DNA from: Providencia manganoxydans
Lineage (GTDB): Bacteria > Pseudomonadota > Gammaproteobacteria > Enterobacterales > Enterobacteriaceae
Reading direction: 5' to 3'
Assembly: GCF_016618195.1 (NCBI RefSeq)
Contig: NZ_CP067099.1
Coordinates: 806,001-870,000, forward strand
DNA: 64,000 nt
The position numbers were made by a program, and so were the translations under genes. Shown here piece after piece: positions 14,943-24,794 of the stretch. Position 1 is the stretch's first letter, and every line of letters starts with the position of its first letter. The notes beneath the pieces are model-generated. The model ran no database searches. It was not told where the DNA came from and worked only from the letters and a program-made list of their open reading frames with translations.

Positions 14943-17402
14943 ATGCGTGTGCTTAAATTTGGCGGTACTTCGGTTGCAAATGACGAACGAGTACTCAATG
15001 TTGTTGACATCGCTGAAAGTAAATTGGCTGATGGACAAGTGGCTTTGGTGTTATCAGCACCAGCAAAAATCACGAACCATTTAGTCGCAATGATTGATAA
15101 AACGGTAGCAGGTCAGGATGTCATCACGCATGTGAATGATGCAGAAATGATTTTTGCTAACCTCCTAAAAGGATTGAAAGAAAAACAGCCGGGTTTTGAA
15201 TACGACAAGTTGAAAAAACTGACTGAACAAGAATTTGCACAAATAAAACAAGTACTGCATGGTATTACTCTTCTAGGCCAATGCCCTGATAGCATCAATG
15301 CTTCAATCATTTGCCGAGGTGAAAAACTCTCTATTGCAATCATGGAATCAGTGCTAAAAGCACGCGGGCACAACGTTACCGTGATTAATCCAGTTGAAAA
15401 TTTACTCGCTGTTGGTCACTACCTCGAATCAACGGTCGATATTAACGAATCAACCAAGCGTATCGCTGACTTAAATATCCCGAAAGATCACTTTGTATTA
15501 ATGGCGGGTTTCACCGCAGGAAATGATAAAGGTGAACTAGTGGTATTAGGCCGTAATGGTTCCGATTACTCAGCAGCCGTGCTTGCCGCTTGCTTACGCG
15601 CTGATTGTTGTGAGATCTGGACTGACGTTGATGGGGTTTATACTTGCGATCCCCGTTTGGTACCTGATGCACGCTTATTGAAGGGAATGTCTTATCAAGA
15701 AGCGATGGAACTCTCCTATTTTGGCGCAAAAGTCTTGCATCCACGCACTATCGCCCCAATTGCTCAATTCCAAATTCCTTGCTTAATTAAAAATACCACC
15801 AACCCAAGTGCACCGGGAACTCTGATTGGTGATGGTCAAACTGATGACAGTACACCAGTTAAAGGGATCACCAATCTTAATAATATGGCGATGATCAACG
15901 TCTCTGGCCCCGGTATGAAAGGAATGGTTGGCATGGCGGCACGTATTTTCTCGGTGATGTCACGCAAAGGGATTTCTGTCGTACTGATCACTCAATCATC
16001 TTCTGAATACAGTATCAGCTTCTGTGTGCCTCAAAATGAGTTAGGCCGTGCACGTCACGCATTAGAAGAAGAATTCTATTTAGAGTTGAAGGATGGTGTA
16101 TTAGACCCTCTGGATGTGATGGAACAACTAGCGATCATTTCAGTCGTTGGTGATGGTATGCGTACACTTAAAGGGATTTCAGCACGTTTCTTCTCTGCAT
16201 TAACCCGTGGCAATATCAATATCGTTGCGATTGCTCAGGGCTCTTCTGAGCGCTCAATTTCAGCCGTTATCGCTAATGGTTCAGCAACCACGGCAGTGCG
16301 TCTATGTCATCAAATGTTGTTTAATGCAGAGCAAGTCATCGAAGCCTTTATCATTGGTGTTGGTGGTGTCGGTAATGCGCTGATCGAACAAATTCGCCGT
16401 CAGCAACAATGGTTGAAGCAAAAACATATCGACCTGCGTGTTTGTGGTATTGCGAACTCAAGGGCTATGCTGACCAATATGCAAGGCATTTCACTGGATA
16501 ATTGGAAACAAGAACTCGATCAAGCAACCGAACCATTTAGCCTAAGTCGCTTGATCCGTTTAGAGCGTGAGTACCATTTCCTCAATCCAGTGATTATTGA
16601 TTGCACATCGAATCAAGAGATTGCTGAGCAATATGTGAATTTCTTAAAGGATGGCTTTAACGTCGTTACCCCAAACAAAAAAGCCAACACATTATCAATG
16701 GATTACTACCATCAACTGCGGTTAGCAGGGGAAGCTTCAAAGCGTAAATTCCTTTACGATACTAACGTTGGCGCAGGTTTGCCTGTTATCGAAAACCTTC
16801 AGAATTTACTTAATGCAGGTGATGAACTGGTTCACTTTAGCGGTATTCTTTCGGGCTCACTCTCTTTCATTTTTGGGAAGCTGGATGAGGGAATGTCATT
16901 GTCTGAAGCGACAACATTAGCAAAAGAAAAAGGATTCACTGAACCTGACCCACGTGATGATTTATCGGGTATGGACGTTGCTCGTAAACTCTTGATCCTT
17001 GCACGCGAAGCGGGCTACCAACTAGAGCTAAGTGATATTGAAATCGAAGCGGTACTCCCTGTTGAATTTGATAGCTCTGGTGATGTTGCAACCTTCATGT
17101 CACGTTTACCGCAACTTGACCAACAATTTGCTGATCGTATAAAAGCCGCAGAAGCAGAAGAAAAAGTGTTACGCTATGTTGGATTAATTGAAGAAGGGCG
17201 CTGCCAAGTGAAAATTGTTGCCGTTGATGGTAATGATCCACTCTTCAAAGTAAAAAATGGCGAAAACGCATTGGCTTTCTATACACGCTATTACCAACCA
17301 ATTCCTTTAGTTCTCAGAGGGTATGGTGCCGGTAATGATGTTACTGCTGCCGGCGTATTTGCAGACATGTTACGTACCCTATCATGGAAATTGGGAGTCT
17401 GA
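14943..17402 (+). CDS. thrA: Bifunctional aspartokinase I / homoserine dehydrogenase I
   Basis: Catalyses the first and third steps of threonine synthesis: phosphorylation of aspartate and reduction of aspartate semialdehyde to homoserine. Residues 1-10 ([10 protein letters not shown]) begin the kinase. [14 protein letters not shown] and WTDVDGVYT follow; paired ACT regulatory domains lie about 310-450 ([15 protein letters not shown] and [15 protein letters not shown]). The dehydrogenase (about 465-819) opens with the Rossmann motif [14 protein letters not shown] and has TPNKKAN and [12 protein letters not shown] chose ATG 14943, which has an AGGAGAG ribosome site, over an in-frame upstream codon that lies within the attenuator. 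Length 819 (E. coli 820). thrB follows 3 bp after the stop. Confidence 0.97.
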   Translation: MRVLKFGGTSVANDERVLNVVDIAESKLADGQVALVLSAPAKITNHLVAMIDKTVAGQDVITHVNDAEMIFANLLKGLKEKQPGFEYDKLKKLTEQEFAQIKQVLHGITLLGQCPDSINASIICRGEKLSIAIMESVLKARGHNVTVINPVENLLAVGHYLESTVDINESTKRIADLNIPKDHFVLMAGFTAGNDKGELVVLGRNGSDYSAAVLAACLRADCCEIWTDVDGVYTCDPRLVPDARLLKGMSYQEAMELSYFGAKVLHPRTIAPIAQFQIPCLIKNTTNPSAPGTLIGDGQTDDSTPVKGITNLNNMAMINVSGPGMKGMVGMAARIFSVMSRKGISVVLITQSSSEYSISFCVPQNELGRARHALEEEFYLELKDGVLDPLDVMEQLAIISVVGDGMRTLKGISARFFSALTRGNINIVAIAQGSSERSISAVIANGSATTAVRLCHQMLFNAEQVIEAFIIGVGGVGNALIEQIRRQQQWLKQKHIDLRVCGIANSRAMLTNMQGISLDNWKQELDQATEPFSLSRLIRLEREYHFLNPVIIDCTSNQEIAEQYVNFLKDGFNVVTPNKKANTLSMDYYHQLRLAGEASKRKFLYDTNVGAGLPVIENLQNLLNAGDELVHFSGILSGSLSFIFGKLDEGMSLSEATTLAKEKGFTEPDPRDDLSGMDVARKLLILAREAGYQLELSDIEIEAVLPVEFDSSGDVATFMSRLPQLDQQFADRIKAAEAEEKVLRYVGLIEEGRCQVKIVAVDGNDPLFKVKNGENALAFYTRYYQPIPLVLRGYGAGNDVTAAGVFADMLRTLSWKLGV

Positions 17403-17405
17403 TAA

Positions 17406-18335
17406 GTGATTAAAGTTTATGCGCCCGCTTCAATTGGTAATGTCAGTGTCGGGTTTGATGTATTAGGTGCGGCGGTATCGCCAGCAGATGGAAGTTTACT
17501 CGGTGATTGCGTCACTGTTGAGGCGGCTGAACGTTTTTCTTTACACAATAAAGGGCGCTTTGTTTCTAAGTTGCCCAAGAAAAATGAACACAATATTGTT
17601 TATCAATGTTGGGAGCTATTTTGTGAGCGGTTAGGCAAACCTTTAAATGTTGCGATGACGCTCGAAAAAAATATGCCAATTGGTTCCGGTTTAGGGTCAA
17701 GTGCTTGTTCTGTCGTCGCTGCATTAATGGCATTGAATGAATTTGCAGGCCAACCTTTTGATGAAACCACCCTACTAAGTATGATGGGAGAGCTTGAAGG
17801 CCGTATTTCAGGTAGCGTGCATTATGATAATGTTGCCCCTTGTTATTTGGGTGGTTTACAGCTGATCATTGAGCAAAATGGTATTATTTCTCAGTCAGTT
17901 CCTGCATTTGATAATTGGTATTGGGTCATGGCTTACCCTGGAATTAAAGTTTCTACCGCAGAAGCCCGAGCCATTTTACCTGATAGCTACCCACGCCGTG
18001 ATATTGTTAACCATGGGCGTTATTTATCAGGTTTTATCCATGCTTGCCATACTGGTCAGCCTCAACTGGCTGCGACCATGATCCAAGACGTGGTTGCGGA
18101 ACCTTACCGCACACAACTGCTTCCAGGGTTTGCAGCAGCGCGTAAAAATGCTTATGAAATTGGTGCGCTTGCATGTGGCATCTCCGGATCTGGCCCAACA
18201 CTGTTTGCGATTTGCGATGATCGACAAATTGCAGAGAAGATGGCTGATTATTTACAACAACATTATATTCAGAACGATGAAGGCTTTGTGCATATTTGCC
18301 GTTTGGATCTCAAAGGTGCAAGGACAATAGGGTAA
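17406..18335 (+). CDS. thrB: Homoserine kinase
   Basis: GHMP-family kinase that phosphorylates homoserine. The N-terminus [20 protein letters not shown] is diagnostic, the ATP loop [19 protein letters not shown] is at about 92-110, and the third motif [14 protein letters not shown] is near 258. The start codon is GTG, 3 bp after the thrA stop, and thrC starts 3 bp after its own stop, so the three are translationally coupled. Length 309 (E. coli 310). Confidence 0.97.
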   Translation: MIKVYAPASIGNVSVGFDVLGAAVSPADGSLLGDCVTVEAAERFSLHNKGRFVSKLPKKNEHNIVYQCWELFCERLGKPLNVAMTLEKNMPIGSGLGSSACSVVAALMALNEFAGQPFDETTLLSMMGELEGRISGSVHYDNVAPCYLGGLQLIIEQNGIISQSVPAFDNWYWVMAYPGIKVSTAEARAILPDSYPRRDIVNHGRYLSGFIHACHTGQPQLAATMIQDVVAEPYRTQLLPGFAAARKNAYEIGALACGISGSGPTLFAICDDRQIAEKMADYLQQHYIQNDEGFVHICRLDLKGARTIG

Positions 18336-18338
18336 ACA

Positions 18339-19631
18339 ATGAAACTGTATAACTTGAAAGATAATAGCGAGCAAGTTAGCTTCGCACAGGCAGTCAAACA
18401 AGGTCTTGGTAAGCAACAAGGTTTATTTTTCCCGCAAGAGTTACCTGAGTTCAGCGCTGCTGAGATTGACGAGCTACTGAAACTCGATTTTGTGACTCGT
18501 AGCAGCCGCATATTGACGGCATTTATTGGTGATGAGATCCCAGAAGCGGAGCTTGCGGCACGGGTTAAAGAGGCATTTGCTTTCCCTGCACCTGTTACAC
18601 AAGTTGAACAAGACGTCGCGACGTTAGAGCTGTACCACGGTCCAACACTGGCTTTTAAAGACTTTGGTGGCCGTTTTATGGCTCAAGCTTTAGGGCAGGT
18701 TGCAGGCAATCAGCCGGTGACTATTTTGACAGCGACATCGGGTGATACAGGTGCTGCGGTTGCACATGCTTTTTATCGTTTGAATAATGTTCAAGTGGTT
18801 ATTTTATATCCAGAGGGCAAGATTAGCCCGCTGCAAGAAAAACTATTTTGTACTTTGGGTGAAAATATTCACACCGTTGCTATCAAAGATGATTTTGACG
18901 CTTGCCAAGCATTAGTTAAACAATCTTTTGATGATGAAGAGCTGAAAAAAGCACTACATTTAAATTCGGCTAACTCAATTAACATCAGCCGCTTATTGGC
19001 TCAAATTTGTTACTATTTTGAAGCAGTCGCTCAGATCCCAGCCGATAAACGCCAACAATTAGTCATTTCAGTTCCAAGTGGTAACTTTGGTGATTTAACC
19101 GCAGGGTTGTTAGCGAAATCAATGGGACTGCCAATCAAACGCTTTATTGCGGCAACGAATGTGAATGACACCGTGCCTCGTTATCTTGAACAAGGTGAAT
19201 GGCAACCTCATCAAACAGTAGCAACACTGTCAAATGCGATGGATGTGAGCCAACCGAATAACTGGCCTCGCATTGAAGAATTATTCCGTCGTAAGGGATG
19301 GTCGCTAAAAGATCTTGGCCATGGTGTCGTAACAGACGAAGTAACGAAAGAAACCGTTCGTGAGCTAGATAAAAAAGGCTATATTTCTGAACCTCATGCT
19401 GCTGTTGCTTATCGCGTTTTGCGTGATCAGCTACAAGAGGGAGAATATGGTTTATTTTTAGGAACGGCGCATCCAGCCAAGTTTAAAGAAAGTGTAGAGG
19501 AAATTTTAAATAAACAATTACCTTTACCGCAGGCTTTAGCAGAGCGTGCAGATTTACCTTTGTTATCGCATTTCTTGCCTTCAGACTTTATGCAATTAAG
19601 AGCGTTTTTAATGGAGCGAGCACCTAAATAA
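18339..19631 (+). CDS. thrC: Threonine synthase
   Basis: PLP-dependent enzyme that converts O-phosphohomoserine to threonine, the last step of the operon. The N-terminus MKLYNLKDNSEQVSFAQAV is typical. The PLP lysine lies in GPTLAFKDFGGRF near residue 107, with ATSGDTGAAVAHAF as the phosphate cradle and SVPSGNFGDLTAG later in the chain. Length 430 (E. coli 428). It ends the operon, with a hairpin shortly downstream. Confidence 0.97.
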   Translation: MKLYNLKDNSEQVSFAQAVKQGLGKQQGLFFPQELPEFSAAEIDELLKLDFVTRSSRILTAFIGDEIPEAELAARVKEAFAFPAPVTQVEQDVATLELYHGPTLAFKDFGGRFMAQALGQVAGNQPVTILTATSGDTGAAVAHAFYRLNNVQVVILYPEGKISPLQEKLFCTLGENIHTVAIKDDFDACQALVKQSFDDEELKKALHLNSANSINISRLLAQICYYFEAVAQIPADKRQQLVISVPSGNFGDLTAGLLAKSMGLPIKRFIAATNVNDTVPRYLEQGEWQPHQTVATLSNAMDVSQPNNWPRIEELFRRKGWSLKDLGHGVVTDEVTKETVRELDKKGYISEPHAAVAYRVLRDQLQEGEYGLFLGTAHPAKFKESVEEILNKQLPLPQALAERADLPLLSHFLPSDFMQLRAFLMERAPK

Positions 19632-19645
19632 ACGTTTATTTAGGA

Positions 19646-19670
19646 AAACGGAAGCGAACTGCTTCCGTTT
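19646..19670 (+). terminator. Hairpin after thrC
   Basis: AAACGGAAGC / GCTTCCGTTT, 10-bp perfect stem with a 5-nt loop, 15 bp after the thrC stop. The 3' T run is only three long. Confidence 0.65.
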
Positions 19671-19877
19671 CAGATTGTTGACAAACAGGGTTGTTTGACA
19701 ATAGCGATATAAAGGTTATTTGAAATAAACTTAGAAAATCATTTATTGATTTTCGAATGCTAATACAAAGCGGGAAAAACCACATTTGTGTCCCGTTTTG
19801 TCAGCAACCTTCAACGAAAGTGTATGACGCCCACTGTCATGTATCATAGTCATTAAAGTAAATTATGTTAAACATAT

Positions 19878-19978
19878 TATACTCGGCATACTGCAATCCT
19901 AGTGCTGCTAGCTGCGTTCACTTACACTCATTACCGCATTTTCTCTGTTCGCCAGCACGTTGAATTATTTAGAGTAAA
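19878..19978 (+). repeat. ERIC-type element, shortened (about 101 bp)
   Basis: Begins TATACTCGGCATACTGCAAT and ends GTTGAATTATTTAGAGTAAA. It lies downstream of thrC, at the junction with the accessory GGN genes. Confidence 0.65.
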
Positions 19979-20035
19979 TAACGATATCACCACCAAAAAG
20001 TAAAATATCTTACTTATTGGTCAATTTATGGATTT

Positions 20036-20596
20036 TCATGAACCCTTACCATCTGAACCGTTTCTTCCTCCATTAGGCCCACCAAAGCCACCTCGACCAC
20101 CTTCACCCCCTCCAGAGCCAGCATCGCCGCCATTGCCACCATTACCGCTTCCCGAGCCATTTCCACCGTTCCCTCCGTGTCCTCCATGTCCACCATTTCC
20201 ACCGTTCCCTCCATTTCCATTTCCAGTTCCATTTCCGCCATTACCGCCGTTCCCTCGTCCATCACCATTTCCTCCGTTTCCTCCGTCTCCCCCATTTATA
20301 CCGCCACTTCCGCCATTTCCTCCATTGCCATTACTACCTGATTGAGCATTGCCGCCATCTCCTCCGTGGCCATCTCCAGATCCATTCCCGCCATTTCCTC
20401 CGTTGGTACCATTGCCTCCACTACCTCCACTGCCTCCATTATCATTATCATGAAGATGGAATACGTTATTTACGCTTGAGATGGCGTGTGGAATGGATGA
20501 AGTTAATGGGTGATAGATATAATTTGATGAATAACATTGTATTGAGAAAGGGAATAAAAATAGAACACCTATTGTTGTCAGCAATTTTTGTCGCAT
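20036..20596 (-). CDS. Secreted Gly-Gly-Asn repeat protein (large paralogue)
   Basis: Protein of 186 residues with no function I can name. An N-terminal signal (RQKLLTTIGVLFLFPFSIQC) and a short unique region (about 22-50, ending FHLHDNDN) are followed by about 130 residues built almost entirely of GGN/GGx triplets (GGNGGNG, GGHGGHGG, GGSGG, GDGG). It lacks any hydrophobic core, cysteines or aromatic residues in the repeat. Such GGx arrays can form polyproline-II helix bundles, as in the snow-flea antifreeze protein and some phage tail adhesins. I place the start at ATG 20596, with GGAG six bases upstream; the in-frame TTG at 20608 overlaps that ribosome site. A smaller paralogue lies just upstream on the same strand. 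The pair sits between thrC and yaaA, where E. coli has other genes. Confidence 0.7.
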   Translation of the reverse strand: MRQKLLTTIGVLFLFPFSIQCYSSNYIYHPLTSSIPHAISSVNNVFHLHDNDNGGSGGSGGNGTNGGNGGNGSGDGHGGDGGNAQSGSNGNGGNGGSGGINGGDGGNGGNGDGRGNGGNGGNGTGNGNGGNGGNGGHGGHGGNGGNGSGSGNGGNGGDAGSGGGEGGRGGFGGPNGGRNGSDGKGS

Positions 20597-20608
20597 AATT
20601 ATCTCCAA

Positions 20609-20630
20609 CCCCCTTCTTCATTGAAGGGGG
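20609..20630. terminator. Hairpin between the two GGN genes
   Basis: CCCCCTTC / GAAGGGGG, 8-bp perfect stem with a 6-nt loop. On the coding (-) strand it lies after the small GGN gene and only 4 bases before the GGAG ribosome site of the large one, with no T tract. It may be an intercistronic attenuator or processing hairpin rather than a plain terminator. Confidence 0.5.
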
Positions 20631-20659
20631 ATTAACCAAATAGTTAAGTTACTTAGAGC

Positions 20660-20872
20660 TTAGTAACCATTCCCACCATTCCCGCCATTACCTCCGTTGC
20701 CACCATTCCCTCCATTTCCACCATTACCTCCATTGCCGCCATGACCACCATCGCCTCCGTCCCCTAAATACTTAATGGTTGTAGATATTGGTTCTACTGA
20801 CAGTGGAGCTGTTGAAGCAAAAGCAATAGTTGGAATAAACAGTGCAGCAATAAAGATAGATTTTATTTTCAT
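20660..20872 (-). CDS. Secreted Gly-Gly-Asn repeat protein (small paralogue)
   Basis: Seventy-residue precursor. A clear signal peptide (KIKSIFIAALFIPTIAFA, cleavage before STAP) is followed by a short linker (APLSVEPISTTIKYLGDG) and a pure tail of GG(D/H/N) triplets, about ten GGN units, ending NGY. The mature product would be about 50 residues. The repeat type is the same as in the larger neighbour about 60 bp downstream on the same strand, so the two probably form an operon. The start is ATG 20872, with an AAGAGAAAT stretch upstream. A coding role is supported by the signal peptide and by the paralogy; function unknown. Microcin and antifreeze-like alternatives are discussed in the findings. 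Confidence 0.65.
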   Translation of the reverse strand: MKIKSIFIAALFIPTIAFASTAPLSVEPISTTIKYLGDGGDGGHGGNGGNGGNGGNGGNGGNGGNGGNGY

Positions 20873-21156
20873 ATAAATTTCTCTTGGTTAATTGATTAAA
20901 TAAACTGCACTATTAGTTTAGTTTTTCTGGATTATTGATCAATGAAATTAAATCGTCAAATTTACATGCCTTTATAACAAATTTTATTTTAATTTATTTT
21001 TTGATAAAAAAATCATAGAAATAAATTTTGTTTTGATTTTTGTTCTTTAAATTAATTTCATATTTTATTTGATTGGCAATTTAATTATGAAAAATAATTA
21101 GAAAGGATAATTTAAGTAGGGTGACTGTTTTTCAGTGAAGTAATGGAAAGGAAACC
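20873..21156. other. Very AT-rich upstream region of the GGN pair
   Basis: No ORF. Strongly AT-rich, with long A and T runs. It should contain the promoter of the GGN genes on the - strand; I cannot single one out. Confidence 0.4.
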
Positions 21157-21183
21157 GCCTCTTATAATGAGAATGTAAGAGGC
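21157..21183 (-). terminator. Hairpin after aldo/keto reductase gene
   Basis: GCCTCTTA / TAAGAGGC, 8-bp stem with an 11-nt loop, about 47 bp beyond the stop on the - strand and followed there by a moderately T-rich stretch. Confidence 0.5.
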
Positions 21184-21229
21184 AGGATATTAAAGATATT
21201 CAATAAAGAGTCGTATTTTTAGGTAAATA

Positions 21230-22219
21230 TTAGTCTTCAAGTATTAATTCAATTGCTTTTAGCTCTTCTTGTGTGAATTGACGGTTCTCAATAATACCTA
21301 AAGCATCATCAATTTGACTGACACGACTAGCGCCAATTAGCACTGATGTGACTCTATCATGACGTAAGATCCAGGCGAGTGACATTTGGCTGAGTTTTTG
21401 TCCTCGGCTAAGAGCCAGTTCATTAAGTTTTTTTACTTTACCAATGACTGCTGAAGTGAGCCTTTCCGGTGGGAGAGAAGGGTTACCAGCGGCTCTAGAA
21501 TCGGCTGGAATACCGTTTAAATAACGATCGGTCAGTATGCCTCCCGCTAAAGGAGAATAGGCAATTGAGCCGACACCTTCATCTTCTAAAACATCAAATA
21601 ATCCTTCTTCAGGATCTCGCACGAGCATCGAATAGCGAGGTTGATGAATAAGGCAGGGAGTGCCAAGTTGGTTAAGAATTTCTATTGCTTCTTTAGCAAG
21701 TTCAGCTGGATAGTTTGAGATCCCGACATATAAGGCTTTGCCTTGGCGAACAATAAGATCAAGCGCTCCCATTGTTTCTTCAAGTGGTGTGTCAGGATCG
21801 GGGCGATGATGATAAAAAATATCAACATAATCTAAGCCCATTCTTTTTAAACTTTGATTTAGGCTTGCGATGAGATATTTTTTGCTTCCCCAGTCACCGT
21901 AAGGGCCATCCCACATAGTAAAGCCTGCTTTAGATGAAATTATCATTTCATCTCGATAGGGTAAAAAATCTTGTTGCAGAATACGGCCAAATTGGCTTTC
22001 CGCAGCTCCGGGTGGAGGGCCATAATTATTGGCGAGATCAAAATGGGTTATTCCATGATCGAAAGCATACCTTAGCATGGCTCGACAGTTATCTTGTGGT
22101 TTATTGTCACCAAAATTGTGCCAAAGACCTAAAGAGATAAGAGGGAGCCTTAATCCACTACGACCACAAAGGCGATATTCCATATCTGTATAACGATGAG
22201 CATTGGCAATATAAGGCAT
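21230..22219 (-). CDS. Aldo/keto reductase, YghZ/Gpr-like
   Basis: NADPH-dependent TIM-barrel oxidoreductase. The catalytic tetrad is visible: Asp in HFDLANNYGPPPG with its Tyr, Lys in IISSKAGF, and His in YHHRPDPDTPLEETM. The nucleotide site is GASRVSQIDDAL near the C-terminus. The text MEYRLCGRSGLRLPLISLGLWHNFG and MWDGPYGDWGSKKYL match the E. coli YghZ (L-glyceraldehyde 3-phosphate reductase) group, which detoxifies L-GAP and methylglyoxal. Length 329 versus 346. The N-terminus MPYIANAHRYTDMEYRLCG is typical of this group. It is an accessory gene between thrC and yaaA. Confidence 0.85.
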   Translation of the reverse strand: MPYIANAHRYTDMEYRLCGRSGLRLPLISLGLWHNFGDNKPQDNCRAMLRYAFDHGITHFDLANNYGPPPGAAESQFGRILQQDFLPYRDEMIISSKAGFTMWDGPYGDWGSKKYLIASLNQSLKRMGLDYVDIFYHHRPDPDTPLEETMGALDLIVRQGKALYVGISNYPAELAKEAIEILNQLGTPCLIHQPRYSMLVRDPEEGLFDVLEDEGVGSIAYSPLAGGILTDRYLNGIPADSRAAGNPSLPPERLTSAVIGKVKKLNELALSRGQKLSQMSLAWILRHDRVTSVLIGASRVSQIDDALGIIENRQFTQEELKAIELILED

Positions 22220-22403
22220 ACTTCACCTCCAAATTGTTGGCAGAAAGACCTAGATTATATTGTCATAACCGGAGAGTGCACTCTGAGGAATCAATGCTAA
22301 TTGATGACACAATACGCTATTTTTAGCAAATTTGTGATATGGGATAAAAAATAGGGGGGTGACAGTGATTAGCCCATCACCCTGCCCATCACCCTAAAGA
22401 TGA

Positions 22404-23180
22404 TTAGTGTTGTTCAGGACGGGTAAAAATCAGCTCATTACCTTGAGATTGACTCTCATCAAACTGATATCCTTCAAGATTAAAATCTGCTAATTGATCC
22501 GTTTTCGTGAGTTTATTTTGAATAATAAACCGGCTCATTAAGCCACGAGCTTTTTTAGCATAAAAGCTAATCACTTTATATTTACCATTTTTCTCATCAA
22601 GGAAAACAGGCTTTATCATCACTGCATCTAATTTTTTGAGATTAACGGATTTGAAATATTCGTCAGAAGCGAGGTTAACTAAAATTTGGTCGCCTTGAGC
22701 TGCAATCGCTTGGTTTAAATGGTCAGTAATGATGTTACCCCAAAACTCATATAAATCTTTGCCACGAGGGTTTTTCAAACGTGTTCCCATTTCAAGACGA
22801 TAAGGTTGCATTAAATCGAGAGGGCGTAATAGCCCATATAAGCCAGATAAGATACGTAAGTGTTGTTGAGCAAATGCAAAGTCTTGTTCGCTGAAGGTTT
22901 CTGCTTGCATACCTGTGTATACATCACCTTTAAAAGCAAGAATAGCTTGGCGAGCATTTTCAGGGGTAAAATCTGCATGCCATTCACCAAAACGCGCGGC
23001 ATTAAGGCCTGCTAGCTTATCGCTAATTTTCATTAGGCTAGAAATATCAGCAGGGGAAAGCTCACGGCAAACATCGATAAGTTGCTGTGATTCACCCAGT
23101 AGTTCAGGTTGAGTGAAAGTTTGCGTGGCAAGAGGGCTTTCATAATCTAATGTTTTAGCAGGTGAAATAGTGATGAGCAT
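22404..23180 (-). CDS. yaaA: Peroxide stress protein YaaA
   Basis: DUF328 protein, OxyR-induced in E. coli, which limits free intracellular iron and so protects DNA from Fenton damage under H2O2. The start [17 protein letters not shown] is the family signature, so I use ATG 23180 and discard 14 upstream residues. Other conserved parts are [23 protein letters not shown] and [17 protein letters not shown]. Length 258, as in E. coli. It is divergent from talB. Confidence 0.95.
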   Translation of the reverse strand: MLITISPAKTLDYESPLATQTFTQPELLGESQQLIDVCRELSPADISSLMKISDKLAGLNAARFGEWHADFTPENARQAILAFKGDVYTGMQAETFSEQDFAFAQQHLRILSGLYGLLRPLDLMQPYRLEMGTRLKNPRGKDLYEFWGNIITDHLNQAIAAQGDQILVNLASDEYFKSVNLKKLDAVMIKPVFLDEKNGKYKVISFYAKKARGLMSRFIIQNKLTKTDQLADFNLEGYQFDESQSQGNELIFTRPEQH

Positions 23181-23464
23181 GACATGATCCCTATAATAAA
23201 GTGACGACCACCACTGTACCAAAAAATATGCATAAATGGCTAATCGATGAGATAAGTAAAAACAATTTTTCTATTTTGTCGTACTGTGATTATGCTTAAA
23301 AGAAGCTAAAAGGATTCAGTTTTTATTTAACGTGCGAAAACGATTGCATATCAATTAGTTGTTGCCGAATGGTTTTAGTCGCTTGCAGCAACTTAGATGC
23401 GTGATATTATCATTGTACGGTGCGGCGTTTGCCACAATTCCTTTATAACAACGAGATTAAAGAA

Positions 23465-24418
23465 ATGACCGATAAATTAACTTCCTTACGTAGTCTAACC
23501 ACCGTTGTTGCTGATACGGGTGATATTGAAGCGATGAAGCTTTATAAACCACAAGATGCGACAACTAACCCATCGTTGATCCTAAATGCAGCGCAAATTC
23601 CTGAATATCGTAAACTGATTGATGAGGCTGTTGAGTGGGCTCGTAAGCAAAGCAGTAACCGCGAACAACAGGTTATTGATGCTTGTGACAAACTGGCAGT
23701 AAACATCGGTCTGGAAATTCTTAAACTGGTTCCAGGACGTATTTCAACTGAAGTTGACGCACGTTTATCTTATGACGAAGAAGCGTGTATTGCTAAAGCA
23801 CGTCGTTTGATCAAACTGTACAACGAAGCGGGTATCAGCAATGATCGCATTCTGATTAAACTGGCATCGACGTGGCAGGGGATCCGTGCGGCGGAGAAAC
23901 TGGAAAAAGAAGGTATTAACTGTAACCTGACTCTGTTGTTCTCTTTTGCTCAAGCACGTGCTTGTGCCGAAGCAGGCGTATACCTGATTTCACCATTTGT
24001 TGGTCGTATTCTTGATTGGTATAAAGCTAATACAGATAAAAAAGAGTATGCACCACAAGAAGATCCAGGTGTGGTTTCAGTGACTGAAATCTATAACTAC
24101 TACAAATCACATGGTTACAAAACGGTGGTTATGGGTGCAAGCTTCCGTAATGTAGGTGAAATTCTGGAATTGGCTGGTTGTGACCGCCTAACCATCTCTC
24201 CTGCACTACTGAAAGAGTTGTCTGAAGCACAAGGCGAAGTTGTTCGTAAACTCACTGATGCAGGTAAGACAAAAGAACCTGAAGCTAAGTTAACTGAATC
24301 TCAGTTCTACTGGCAGCATAATCAGGATCCTATGGCGGTTGATAAACTGGCTGAGGGCATCCGTAAGTTTGCAATTGACCAAGAAAAACTGGAAAAAATG
24401 ATCGTAGAACTACTGTAA
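23465..24418 (+). CDS. talB: Transaldolase B
   Basis: Pentose phosphate pathway enzyme that moves a dihydroxyacetone unit from sedoheptulose 7-phosphate to glyceraldehyde 3-phosphate. The Schiff-base lysine is in [13 protein letters not shown] near residue 132, with the surrounding [33 protein letters not shown] occupies residues about 29-46. I use ATG 23465 ([10 protein letters not shown]), giving 317 residues, identical in length to E. coli; an upstream in-frame start would add 15 residues with no support. Confidence 0.97.
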   Translation: MTDKLTSLRSLTTVVADTGDIEAMKLYKPQDATTNPSLILNAAQIPEYRKLIDEAVEWARKQSSNREQQVIDACDKLAVNIGLEILKLVPGRISTEVDARLSYDEEACIAKARRLIKLYNEAGISNDRILIKLASTWQGIRAAEKLEKEGINCNLTLLFSFAQARACAEAGVYLISPFVGRILDWYKANTDKKEYAPQEDPGVVSVTEIYNYYKSHGYKTVVMGASFRNVGEILELAGCDRLTISPALLKELSEAQGEVVRKLTDAGKTKEPEAKLTESQFYWQHNQDPMAVDKLAEGIRKFAIDQEKLEKMIVELL

Positions 24419-24439
24419 GTTCTTGTATTGTTTTCCAAG

Positions 24440-24478
24440 AGCCCAGCGTGGATAAAGCGCTGGGCTTTTTGTTTTTAA
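24440..24478 (+). terminator. talB terminator
   Basis: AGCCCAGCG / CGCTGGGCT, 9-bp stem with a 9-nt loop, then TTTTTGTTTTT. A typical strong rho-independent terminator. Confidence 0.92.
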
Positions 24479-24794
24479 TGGTGATCTGAAACTAAAAACA
24501 TGACGTAGTCATATGCTGCGTATTGCGATCTGAGAGTCGATAAATTTAAGCTTAATGGGCAACTGGTATTACTAGGTTACTCATGGATTACAGGGGCATT
24601 ATCATTATATCTGTTACGTATTGGATCCCATGAACATTTTTATAGTGCTCAGAACAAGCGGATAAAATGATTTAAAATTAATTAAATGAACAATTTTTTC
24701 ATCTCGTTTATAGCCATAGCAATATACAGCACTGAAAGCTCACATCTTCCGTGATATTATAAACACTTTCTGTTGGTTACTTATTGAGGTTGGT
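24479..24794. other. talB-mog intergenic region
   Basis: About 315 bp without an ORF or a clear repeat. It should contain the mog promoter; nothing decisive is seen. Confidence 0.4.

Noticed and set aside
20028..20345. Proline-rich ORF on the + strand
   Set aside because: It is the exact antisense of the GGN repeat, where Gly-Gly triplets read as Pro-Pro. It has no signal, no ribosome site and no independent support.
20036..20872. CRISPR-like array, because of short regular repeats
   Set aside because: The periodicity is 3 and 9 bases and follows a coding frame; there are no conserved repeats with unique spacers and no cas genes.
20660..20872. Microcin B17-type precursor, because of Gly/Asn-rich tail
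   Set aside because: The core lacks Cys/Ser for azole rings, it has a Sec-type signal peptide, and no modification or export genes are next to it.
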